From Symbiodinium natans (lineage: Eukaryota; Sar; Dinophyceae; Suessiales; Symbiodiniaceae): a stretch of 60,000 bases of DNA. Each line of letters starts with the position of its first letter. The first letter of the stretch is position 1. The notes beneath the pieces are model-generated. The model was not told the origin of the DNA and did not search any database. It worked only from the letters and a program-made list of their open reading frames with translations. Shown here piece by piece: positions 33,936 to 41,507 of this stretch. The stretch spans positions 876,360-936,359 of the forward strand of contig CAJNDS010002512.1 of assembly GCA_905221605.1 (NCBI GenBank), read 5' to 3'. Position numbers and translations under genes: made by a program.

Positions 33936-34724
33936 ATGCCACCCCACTCACGCCGCCATGTGAGACACAACGTGTGCCTTCGCCGTCAGGCCCCCCTGCC
34001 GGATGATCCGGTGGTCAGTTTTAGCAGTGATGATGACATTCCGGCACTCAGGGTATCGACTTCGCCAGCGCTGCCTTCTGATTCTGCTCCTCACCGGGTG
34101 CCGGACGAGTTCACCTCCTTGCGCCTCCGTGTGCAGGACCTGGAGAATCAGCTTCGTGCCCGCGACGTTCCCCCTGCTGCTGGTGGTTCTGCCCGCGCCT
34201 GGTTTAACCATCTCCGCCAGTTTGTCTACGAGTCGCCCCTGCCTTTGCTGGAAGGTTCGGGCATGCCGCCCTTGGATGTCGCTGTCATCCTCGCCTTGCA
34301 GGAGACCGATGCTTGCTGTGCTGCTCTTGGTTCAGCCTTGGAGACACTGGAGGCGCGTCTGATGTGCGGGCCAAGTCGCTTTGATCCGAATGCTCCCGCG
34401 GTGCCTCCAGCTCCTTGGATCACGGACCTTCGGAATCAGGTTCGCAACTTGTCCGCTATGGTCGATACTCATCAGCGGCTCTTGAATGGTCTGGCTGGTT
34501 GGATTCCTATGTTTCCCTGCCCTATTGACCCTCCACCAGACACTTGGGCTGCGGGGACGACTTATCGTCTCGCCGTTATCGAAGCAACTCTGGGAGGGGA
34601 AGGCTCCTCCGCGGCATCCATGTCAGTGCACTCACGGATCTCGCGTCTGGAAGCTCAGATGGCAGCTCTGCAGCGGTCTCTGGCAGCTCATCACGACAAT
34701 TCCTCCGGTGAGCCCATGTCGTGA
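33936..34724 (+). CDS. element ORF with coiled coils
   Basis: A 262-residue frame. It starts with a basic N-terminus (MPPHSRRHVRHNVCLRRQ). A first coiled coil lies around residues 58-75 (LRLRVQDLENQLRARDV) and a second at the C-terminus (SRISRLEAQMAALQRSLAA). Between them is a Pro/Ala-rich part. It has no catalytic motif, so it is plausibly a multimerising structural protein of the element. The start is the ATG in the frame after a GTG that is less likely. Confidence 0.55.
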   Translation: MPPHSRRHVRHNVCLRRQAPLPDDPVVSFSSDDDIPALRVSTSPALPSDSAPHRVPDEFTSLRLRVQDLENQLRARDVPPAAGGSARAWFNHLRQFVYESPLPLLEGSGMPPLDVAVILALQETDACCAALGSALETLEARLMCGPSRFDPNAPAVPPAPWITDLRNQVRNLSAMVDTHQRLLNGLAGWIPMFPCPIDPPPDTWAAGTTYRLAVIEATLGGEGSSAASMSVHSRISRLEAQMAALQRSLAAHHDNSSGEPMS

Positions 34725-35128
34725 GACCGGCGGCGTCTGCTTCATTTTTTGTGCAGGGCATTTTGCCTTTGAGGTCTGCCACGGCGTGCGACATTGCCAT
34801 CTGCACGCTGCTGGCCCTCCCTTCAGGGGTTCTCGGGGTTCTTCTGTCTTCGGCTTCGGGTTGCTTCCTTGGGGGTTGGTTTGGCCTTTGCGAGAGTTTT
34901 TATACCGGGGCTCCTGTGCGCCTCGAAAGATCGTGACCTGGTGCAGTGCTTCAGCTCCCAAAGATGTGCACTGTCTCTGCTGAGTGATCTCCTGCACACA
35001 TGTTGCTGACACCGGTCTCGTGCTGTATTTCGCTGATTCGCTTTGGGTCTCTTTGGTTTTCGGGGAGATAGTTGCCCCTCCCACCTCCCCATCTTGCATT
35101 CTGGTCACATGCGCCCGTTGGCTACGTC

Positions 35129-35902
35129 ATGCTACCTCGACCATCTCAGTGGACGGATGGAAAGCTCTCGGACACTTACCGCCCTGTTCGGATTCGCCTA
35201 CCTGTGGCAGCACCGTGTCGGGCCCCTTTTCTTTTTCCGCGGGTGCGAGCCCCCTTGCAACCGACGACTACAGCTCCATGTGCGGCTCCGATTCTTCGTC
35301 CCAGGCTACGGATTCCTATGTCACCGTATATGCGGCCTTCGTGGACTCCTCCACCTACAGGATTGCTTCGCACACCGAGCCCTTGCTTCCCTCCGGCTCC
35401 CCCTTTTGGGAATCCAGGCATGCGGTCGGTCTCAACTATGCAGGAGGCTTTTCTCAATGCCCGCAACTCGCAGCTGGATCGTTGGCTTAGCATAGCTCGT
35501 TCTGCACGCCAGGATAGTGACGTGGTTTGCGAACTACTCCGTCAGCCTGGGGGCGAGACGCATCTGGTGCGTTTGGTTGCCTCTTATGCACCTGCGACAC
35601 TGAGTGCGTACTTCAACTGCTGGGATCAATGGGTGTCTTTCTGTGCGGTGGTGTCCGAGACGCAGTTTTCGCCCAGTCTGCGTGTGCTGCTCGACTTCCT
35701 CCAGGTTCATGCAAGGGGCACGTCGCAGTCGGCAGTTGGTTGGATTACAGTAAGGGCCTACGTTTTGTGGTCGAAAACCCCCGGCCCGGACCACTTGCTG
35801 CTGCAGCTCCAGAGGACCTGCGATGTCATCACGCCCGATGTCGTTGCTGACGACGAAGATTTTCATCTAGCAGAAGCTGCTTCGCCACCGACAGGAGAGT
35901 GA
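35129..35902 (+). CDS. tyrosine recombinase, N-terminal part, cut by an inversion
   Basis: After a Pro/Ser-rich leader the frame reads SQLDRWLSIARSARQDSDVV, CELLRQPGGETHLVRLVASY, APATLSAYFNCWDQWVSFCA and LLDFLQVHARG, the SAM-like DNA-binding N-terminal domain of phage-integrase-type recombinases. Between 35730 and 35790 the best match hops frames (KGLRFVVE is one frame over), indicating small indels. The frame then runs to a stop at 35902 without any catalytic motif. The catalytic half lies immediately downstream on the opposite strand. Recombinases of this type cut and join DNA through an Arg/His/Arg/Tyr active site. The start is the first ATG upstream of the domain. Confidence 0.7.
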   Translation: MLPRPSQWTDGKLSDTYRPVRIRLPVAAPCRAPFLFPRVRAPLQPTTTAPCAAPILRPRLRIPMSPYMRPSWTPPPTGLLRTPSPCFPPAPPFGNPGMRSVSTMQEAFLNARNSQLDRWLSIARSARQDSDVVCELLRQPGGETHLVRLVASYAPATLSAYFNCWDQWVSFCAVVSETQFSPSLRVLLDFLQVHARGTSQSAVGWITVRAYVLWSKTPGPDHLLLQLQRTCDVITPDVVADDEDFHLAEAASPPTGE

Positions 35903-36470
35903 CTTTAAGGGAGTGGACCCCGATAAGATCCAAATCGGGACGCTTCTCTGCCGGCGTAGAGGAACAGCAATCCCGAAGCAAGGAACGCAAGAGCAAAATA
36001 CCACGGTGCCGAGAAAGCGGACCGAGCAATTGAGGCCTCCAGGGGTCGTCACCGAGCTCCGAGAGAAGAAAATCAGGCTCGAAGTTGGGGTGCAAGGATG
36101 TAGTTGCATGCACTGCCTCTTGCCAGAGCTGCACGAAGACCTGGCCCCAACCCGGACCACCAACCGGGCGGGATGTAAATCCGCTGGCCAGAGCCGCCCA
36201 GGGCATGGAACGCGAGGTCGTCTTAGTGCGCAGAGCACAACCCAGGACAGCGGAATCCACAGCATGCACTTTGGTCGGCGACGACCAGAGTGCATCCGAC
36301 CAGCGCAAACTAGCCAAAATGCAAGTCAGAAAGGCACCACACTGTAGGCGTCGAGCGGGTGAGAGGGTCACATCCAGGATCTGAATCTCCAACCAGATGA
36401 CAAAAGACAAGGGTAGGGGAGCAGTCTCTCGACGTTGCGTTGCCACTGCCGCACGAGCGTAAGAGGACAC
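35829..36470 (-). pseudogene. tyrosine recombinase catalytic domain, inverted
   Basis: The minus frame reads RRETAPLPLSFVIWLEIQIL, ARRLQCGAFLTCILASLRWS, DALWSSP, then ALRTKTTSRSMPWAALASGF, NFEPDFL and VHSLKVTLLSVAKQ. The arginine in SLRW and the histidine in VHSLK fit the recombinase catalytic Arg and His; a lysine stands where HxxR would place the second Arg. The catalytic Tyr and its box are absent: the sequence ends near the left breakpoint in LRRQQRHRA. The domain should follow the N-terminal half on the plus strand; an inversion of about 35.85-36.45 kb explains its orientation. A functional protein cannot be read from this copy. Confidence 0.75.
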
Positions 36471-37131
36471 TGCCGAAGTTGCCAGAGCTGAGATCAGCGG
36501 AGGAACTTCGAGTCGTCGAGCCCTTACGCCCTAGTGCTCGTGGCTCTAGACCACCTTTGCCCGATGTGCCGTTCACAGTGCCGACCCTCGCTCCAGCCGA
36601 GCCAGGTGGGGAGATTCTGGCATTGAGTGCCCGACCGCCAGCGGAGCTGGACGTGGATTCTTCGAGCGATTCCGCGGAAGATGATCCTGGGGCTGGTTTG
36701 GTGCGTGCAGCGGCTTCTCCTTCGGCGTCGGGGACTTTCGACCTGGTCTCGCTCGCTCCGGCTGGCGCGCCCGCTTCAACGTGCGTACTCTACCAGCAGT
36801 TCGCCAAGCGGATGTGGCTTCGTCCAGTTCTCCAGATTCGGCTCTTGGTGCAGCCTGGCAGGCGGTCGAGGATGCGGAGGAGTTTGAGTTCCTGTTTAAC
36901 CCAGTCAGTCATGTTCTTCACCTAGCCAAGACCTGTGACCCTGACCACCCAGCGTGCCAATTTCGACCGACACAGCGTGGGGAGCACCCTCTTCGTACAG
37001 GCTGTGGGATCCGCGGTTGCTTGGCCGAAGGTCATTTGGTGCGCTGTTCCGAGGTGCCAGCTGGTAGTCGGCTTTGTTTGAAACATGGCTGCTGCCGTGA
37101 GCAATCTGTCCAGCGAGCCTTGGCTGCGTGA
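36440..37131 (+). CDS. recombinase C-terminal tail, Cys-rich, frame-broken
   Basis: Downstream of the inverted segment the plus strand resumes with LPHERKRTLPKLPELRSAEE and an acidic Ser-rich linker (ELDVDSSSDSAEDDPGAG). After a frame hop near 36785 it continues SALGAAWQAVEDAEEFEFLF, NPVSHVLHLAKTCDPDHPAC and a Cys/His-rich end (GCGIRGCLAEGHLVRCSE, LCLKHGCC) that could bind zinc. By position this is the tail of the recombinase ORF or the next ORF. It ends at 37131. Confidence 0.45.
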
Positions 37132-37617
37132 TGGTTGCGCCAACCGTCTTTACGCCTCTGCCTTGCTCCGTGAACTGGCTTAGCTATGTTGGACTGAAGA
37201 CACGCTTGTCTTTGCTGCTCCAACTATGCAACACTTGCTTGCTCCCACCCTTCGGGGTATGTTCTTCTGCGGGCGTACAGACGAGGGCGGCTCGACACGC
37301 TTGTCGGGATCCCTCTGTCCTGCTGCATTTTTCGGGCAAGCTTGTGTTTCTTCTTGGGACAACCCGCGGCCTACCCGCGGTGGGTCGGCGCGACCTGAGG
37401 TGCTCAAGCTGGTGTTTCATTTTCCTGTCGGATCAGTCGTGCACAGGTTGGGCTAAAGCGGAACATGCATGTCTTGTATCTGCAGGTTGCACACGCGTTG
37501 CCATCTTCACCGGACTGTGCACGTGAGTTTTACGTGCTTCTATGTCACTCGCTCGTACATTGGCTCAGCATTTTTGTTAGTGTGGGGTCTCTAACCCTGC
37601 GGACTTTTGGAGTTGTC

Positions 37618-38862
37618 ATGGCAGGCGCTCGTGTTGATGACCCCAGCTACCTCCTTGCATCCATGAAGGAATGGGGCACTCCCGATGACGTTCAACAGGC
37701 ACTGACGGGCAAGGGTTATACGACAGTTGCGTTGGTTGCTCATGCACTGCCCGAGCCTGATGCACTCGAACCCTTTCTCCTTGCCGTTTTGGGCCGCCCG
37801 GCTAGCCACATCCCCGGTGAAGCACTTTTCCCCTGCAGCTGCGGGGCTGCGACGTGTTGTGAAGGCATGCCAGGATATGGTTGGTGTGTCTTGTGGTCCT
37901 GCTCCAGCATCTCCTCTGCAGCAGTTGTCCTCGTCCCGGCCACCCGTCTGTCAGCCGCAGACGTGACCCAACTTAAGTCTACCTTCCAGACCAAGTATCC
38001 TTCCGAGCTCCTCACGGCCGAGCTGACACCGTCGCTTCCTTTTCTGATGCTCTTGAAGGAAGGGCTGGATGCCAAGCAGCTACCCTGGATCCCCTGGCGC
38101 TCTCGCACCAGCGAGGCAGACGCCGTGGCTTTCACCGAACGTCGAAAGCCGCGCACTGACAATGCCATGTTGCTGACCTTGCTTCAAGGATCTCCGGATG
38201 ATGATCTGCAGGCTCCGATCCCCAATCAAGGACCCGTGGAGCCAATAGTGCGTCGCTTCTTTGGCCTTATGTGCAACGGTCTCGCGCTGCTGGATGCGGT
38301 GCATTTGCTTCCACTTCGCAAGCTCATGGAGAAGTTCGTTGGGCTGGCTGTTGCTCAGCCGGTCGATAAGAGTCTTCGTTGTCCATCTCTTCCGGAGGTC
38401 ATGGAGGCGGACCGCGTTGTGTGGCTTGGTGTGTCCGCTTTGCAGCAGGAACACGCATGGTCCTTGGCTGATTCCATTGCGAAAATGACGCATATTCGCC
38501 CGGATATGCATGCCGGCTTGGCACCAAGGGTTAAGGCGGTGGTGCCAAATGCACCTGCGTCTGAGAGATCTTCACGCAAGCGTGCTGCCAGTCGCGACAG
38601 GTCGCACAGGCAGCCTAAGGCCAAGGCACAGAAGACCAAATCCTCCTCCTCGGCTGCTGCGAAGGACAAGGTGACACCGTCTCGCTGGCCCGCAAACTGG
38701 GCTCGGGATATCTCTGGCAAGGGTTTCTGCATTCGCTTTCACACTGCCAAATGCAAGAACAAGTCGTGCCGCTACTCGCACAAGTGTCCTATCTTGATGG
38801 CCAATGGTGCGCCCTGTGGCGCGGACCATGCTGCTAGTGCGCACAGTTCAGCTGCCCATTGA
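37618..38862 (+). CDS. element Gag-like ORF with CCCH zinc finger
   Basis: A 414-residue frame from ATG (MAGARVDDPSYLLASMKEWG). It has a globular N-terminal part, a basic Ser/Lys-rich linker near residues 325-360 (SSRKRAASRDRSHR, KAKAQKTKSSSS), and a C-terminal cysteine array at residues about 370-405 (GFCIRFHTAKCKNKSCRYSH, spacing C-x7-C-x4-C-x3-H, then KCPILMANGAPCGADH). CCCH fingers with a basic linker suggest RNA binding, the nucleocapsid role of a Gag protein. It stops at 38862 in a 4-base overlap with the following ORF, which starts one frame over, suggesting coupled or frameshifted translation. Confidence 0.65.
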   Translation: MAGARVDDPSYLLASMKEWGTPDDVQQALTGKGYTTVALVAHALPEPDALEPFLLAVLGRPASHIPGEALFPCSCGAATCCEGMPGYGWCVLWSCSSISSAAVVLVPATRLSAADVTQLKSTFQTKYPSELLTAELTPSLPFLMLLKEGLDAKQLPWIPWRSRTSEADAVAFTERRKPRTDNAMLLTLLQGSPDDDLQAPIPNQGPVEPIVRRFFGLMCNGLALLDAVHLLPLRKLMEKFVGLAVAQPVDKSLRCPSLPEVMEADRVVWLGVSALQQEHAWSLADSIAKMTHIRPDMHAGLAPRVKAVVPNAPASERSSRKRAASRDRSHRQPKAKAQKTKSSSSAAAKDKVTPSRWPANWARDISGKGFCIRFHTAKCKNKSCRYSHKCPILMANGAPCGADHAASAHSSAAH

Positions 38863-39629
38863 CAGGTTGGGGTGTCTCGGGGGTCGCCGGGGCTCCCGGG
38901 CCACCCTCTGCTGATGCGGGCGGGGCCCCGCCTGCTGTCTGCCTGCCCGACGTGGGAGCCCCTTTGCCGGGTTCAGCTGAGGATTTTGCTTCTCAATTCT
39001 TTCTCCGTGAAGAGGCACCCTGTGCCTCTGTAGTTTTGCAGCTGGCTGACCTGCTGTTGGCCGAGTGCTCTGACCGTGACGCCAGGTTTGCTGTGGGCAA
39101 ATCCGTTTCTGCGGGCTTGGCGATTCGCCAGGGTGCACATCTTCGCCCTGCAACAGTCTCCCATCCTCAGTCTGTGAGACTCATTAATCATTTTATCTCT
39201 CTGCTCTCACCTTCGTTTTTGCACAGCAGTTTTGTCATTATCGATGGGGTTGAATCGGGCCCTCACCGTGATCGCCTCAACGCTGCAATCCCGAACATTG
39301 TCCTTCCCATTGAATCCCCGGATGGCTCTGCCATCATCGAGTGCCCCAACGGTCCTCAAGCTCAGGGGCCCGTTGTTTTTAACGCTCGGGATTGCTTCCA
39401 CACAGTCGCTTCTGCGCAGGACCGTCGTGTAGTGGTGGCTGCCTATACCCTTCAAGTCTGTGTTGCAGATCCTGAGCAAGTCGCGGAACTGGCGCCACGT
39501 CTCCGCGAGCTTGGCTTCCGGCTTCCCGCTCCCTCAGACTCGACTACGGTGTCGGCACTGGAACCTCATCATCTTCCACTTACTTCCCATCAGTGGAAAC
39601 TTATGCCAGCTACAGCTGGCTGCCGGTGA
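38859..39629 (+). CDS. element ORF with 2OG-Fe(II) dioxygenase-like domain
   Basis: This 256-codon frame follows the Gag-like ORF without a clear ATG. Its second half reads SSFVIIDGVESGPHRDRLNA, then AIPNIVLPIES and IECPNGPQ, then GPVVFNARDCFHTVASAQDR and RVVVAAYTLQ. The order HxD (HRD), a later His (FHT) and then Arg (DRRVVVAAYT) on beta strands is the metal- and 2-oxoglutarate-binding pattern of Fe(II) dioxygenases; the family assignment is inference from this pattern. Such enzymes hydroxylate proteins or oxidise DNA or RNA methyl groups, so its place next to a methyltransferase-like ORF is notable. It ends at 39629, where the methyltransferase-like ORF is already open in another frame. Confidence 0.5.
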   Translation: MTGWGVSGVAGAPGPPSADAGGAPPAVCLPDVGAPLPGSAEDFASQFFLREEAPCASVVLQLADLLLAECSDRDARFAVGKSVSAGLAIRQGAHLRPATVSHPQSVRLINHFISLLSPSFLHSSFVIIDGVESGPHRDRLNAAIPNIVLPIESPDGSAIIECPNGPQAQGPVVFNARDCFHTVASAQDRRVVVAAYTLQVCVADPEQVAELAPRLRELGFRLPAPSDSTTVSALEPHHLPLTSHQWKLMPATAGCR

Positions 39630-40515
39630 TGAGGACAGGGTTGAGGCTGGCTGCAACTCCCTGCCGTGTCAGGGCCCAGTCTCTTCCCTGGCCTCGCCAT
39701 GCTTGGACGGCACAGACTTCCCAGGTCCAGCTGCACCACGCTTGTTCCTGGATCTCTTCGCTGGGGCCCGTGCTCCACTTTCGGCGGCGATAGCTACGTT
39801 TCTGGCTGACCGCTTCGAACCTGTTGACATCATCTTTGGCAGTGAGTTTGATCTTCTGCGGGATGACAGATTCGAGCTTCTTTGCCGGGTTGCCGATTCC
39901 GGGATTGTAGGGGCTGCTGTGGCGGCACCGGTGTGCTCTGACCATTCGGTTCTGCGCCTCAAACCAGGGGGCCCTCCGCCTGTTCGCACTCCTTCTGAAA
40001 TCGACGGTTGTTTGCGTAACTCTTGGTCGGCAGCCCTGTCCGCCCAAGAGAGTTCCTTGTTGCACGACCGCACTCGGGAGGTTTTGAGCCGCGTGGCGGC
40101 TTCGGGTGGTTTCATCGTTCTGGAAAACCCCGTTTCCTCACTCACGTTCCAGGATCCGCTCATGCAGGCTTGGTTGCAGTCCGTGGCTCCGTTCGCGGCT
40201 CAGGTGGCCGCCTGCCAGGTTGGCCGTCCTTGGGACAAGCGCTGGCTGTTTGTTTCTAACCGGGCCGAGATTTTAGAGATCGCTTCGGTCTGCGATCACG
40301 AGCACCTCTCGCATGAGCCCTTGCCGCACATCCCGGGTTATCGCAATGCGCTGGCCGACGAGCTGAGCCGCCTCGGCAGTTCACCACCTCCTCTGGCGCT
40401 TGCAGACCGCTGTGCTCCACCGCTTACAGAGCTGCTGCGTGCTCCCACTCAGCTCCAGCTGGGCCCTCCGCCTTCGGCGGCTCGCTGGCCGTCCCACCTG
40501 GAGCAGCTAGCTTAG
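39460..40515 (+). CDS. element C5-methyltransferase-like ORF ending in RNase H remnant
   Basis: The useful part starts near 39630. It reads APRLFLDLFAGARAPLSAAI, an FAG motif for S-adenosylmethionine; AAPVCSDHSVLRLKPGGPPP, where cytosine-5 methyltransferases have a PC motif (here V replaces a P, the Cys is kept); and GGFIVLENPVSSLTFQDP, like the ENV/ENP motif. Methyltransferase domains are known in DIRS-group retrotransposons. After KRWLFVSNRAEILEIASVCD the sequence changes abruptly near 40320 to HIPGYRNALADELSRLG, which resembles the very end of retroelement RNase H (the G-x-x-N-x-x-AD-x-LSR motif). The reverse transcriptase and RNase H body that should lie between are missing. No ATG is obvious; translation may depend on frameshifting from the upstream ORF. 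Confidence 0.6.
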   Translation: MLQILSKSRNWRHVSASLASGFPLPQTRLRCRHWNLIIFHLLPISGNLCQLQLAAGDEDRVEAGCNSLPCQGPVSSLASPCLDGTDFPGPAAPRLFLDLFAGARAPLSAAIATFLADRFEPVDIIFGSEFDLLRDDRFELLCRVADSGIVGAAVAAPVCSDHSVLRLKPGGPPPVRTPSEIDGCLRNSWSAALSAQESSLLHDRTREVLSRVAASGGFIVLENPVSSLTFQDPLMQAWLQSVAPFAAQVAACQVGRPWDKRWLFVSNRAEILEIASVCDHEHLSHEPLPHIPGYRNALADELSRLGSSPPPLALADRCAPPLTELLRAPTQLQLGPPPSAARWPSHLEQLA

Positions 40516-40658
40516 CCCGATCATGCATTCGCTGGTGATTGCAAAATAGTGCAGTGCATCTTCAGACCTGGGAGTCTGTGCATTTGGTTTCCCGATTTTA
40601 TTTCCTTCTTTCCTTTGTTCGGGGTCTTCCCCTGGCGGGTCGTGAAACGATTTCTTTG

Positions 40659-40950
40659 TCGGTGTGCTTTCGACCCCGTTTCGGGTTTGGGTTCGACTTA
40701 TCGGATTGCCCGGGACCGCTGTTTCGGGCTGCGTCCGCTGTCGTTCCCCGTTGCCTTTGGGTCGGCACCGATTTGGTTTACTCGCCAGTTCGACTCGCAG
40801 TGAACAAAAAGGAGAGAGGGATTGATTCTTTCGGGAAACCGTTCGTCACTTTATGCTTTTTGGATATTCGATGATTGAGTGATGAATATCTGTTCTTATT
40901 CTGTATTGGGAATCGAGCATGAACGTATACGGACAGTAGGGGTGCAAACG
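40659..40950 (+). repeat. split direct repeat B1
   Basis: Starts TCGGTGTGCTTTCGACCCCG and ends AGTAGGGGTGCAAACG. Same 292-base length as B2 with one substitution (CCAGTTCG against CCAATTCG). Confidence 0.93.
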
Positions 40951-41165
40951 GACACGGTTTTTAACCAGGGTGTTTGCCCCCCCCCGCCCTGCCCGGCCGG
41001 CATGCCCAGCTTTTGATTTCCTCTTGAGAATTTTCTTACTTGCTTGTCATGAAAATTTTCTCTTGAGGAGTTCTATTTTGCTTGGCATGTTTTCCATTAT
41101 TTGTGGCCCGGCAGTTTCTTGCTCGATTCGCTACCAGGAGGTCTCGACCTCGCATTTTTGTCTTA
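40950..41165 (+). repeat. split direct repeat A2
   Basis: Second copy of A1, directly abutting B1, as in PAT/Ngaro elements. It contains one more C than A1 in the poly-C run. The 50 bases between A2 and B2 (41166-41215) are unique to this spot. Confidence 0.93.
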
Positions 41166-41215
41166 CCCACCACCATCCCCCTTGCACCTGCCTTGGCGGT
41201 TGTGTGTGTGCTTAA

Positions 41216-41507
41216 TCGGTGTGCTTTCGACCCCGTTTCGGGTTTGGGTTCGACTTATCGGATTGCCCGGGACCGCTGTTTCGGGCTGCGTCCGCTGTCG
41301 TTCCCCGTTGCCTTTGGGTCGGCACCGATTTGGTTTACTCGCCAATTCGACTCGCAGTGAACAAAAAGGAGAGAGGGATTGATTCTTTCGGGAAACCGTT
41401 CGTCACTTTATGCTTTTTGGATATTCGATGATTGAGTGATGAATATCTGTTCTTATTCTGTATTGGGAATCGAGCATGAACGTATACGGACAGTAGGGGT
41501 GCAAACG
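41216..41507 (+). repeat. split direct repeat B2, right end of the element
   Basis: Second copy of B1. It ends GGGGTGCAAACG and is followed by a purine-rich flank (AGAGAGCAAGAGAGG). Confidence 0.93.

Larger units (their letters stand above)
32496..41507 (+). mobile_element. DIRS/Ngaro-type tyrosine-recombinase retrotransposon (defective)
   Basis: The termini are split direct repeats in the order A1 (32496-32710), internal region, B1 (40659-40950), A2 (40950-41165), B2 (41216-41507). This arrangement defines PAT/Ngaro-type elements, which integrate by a tyrosine recombinase through a circular intermediate and leave no target-site duplication; none is seen. Internal ORFs in order: two overlapping N-terminal ORFs (32.5-33.4 kb), a coiled-coil ORF, a tyrosine-recombinase N-terminal half, its catalytic half inverted, a CCCH-finger ORF, a dioxygenase-like ORF and a methyltransferase-like ORF ending in an RNase H remnant. 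No reverse transcriptase is present. A1/A2 differ at about three positions and B1/B2 at one, so insertion is recent. Both flanks are purine-rich. Confidence 0.88.
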
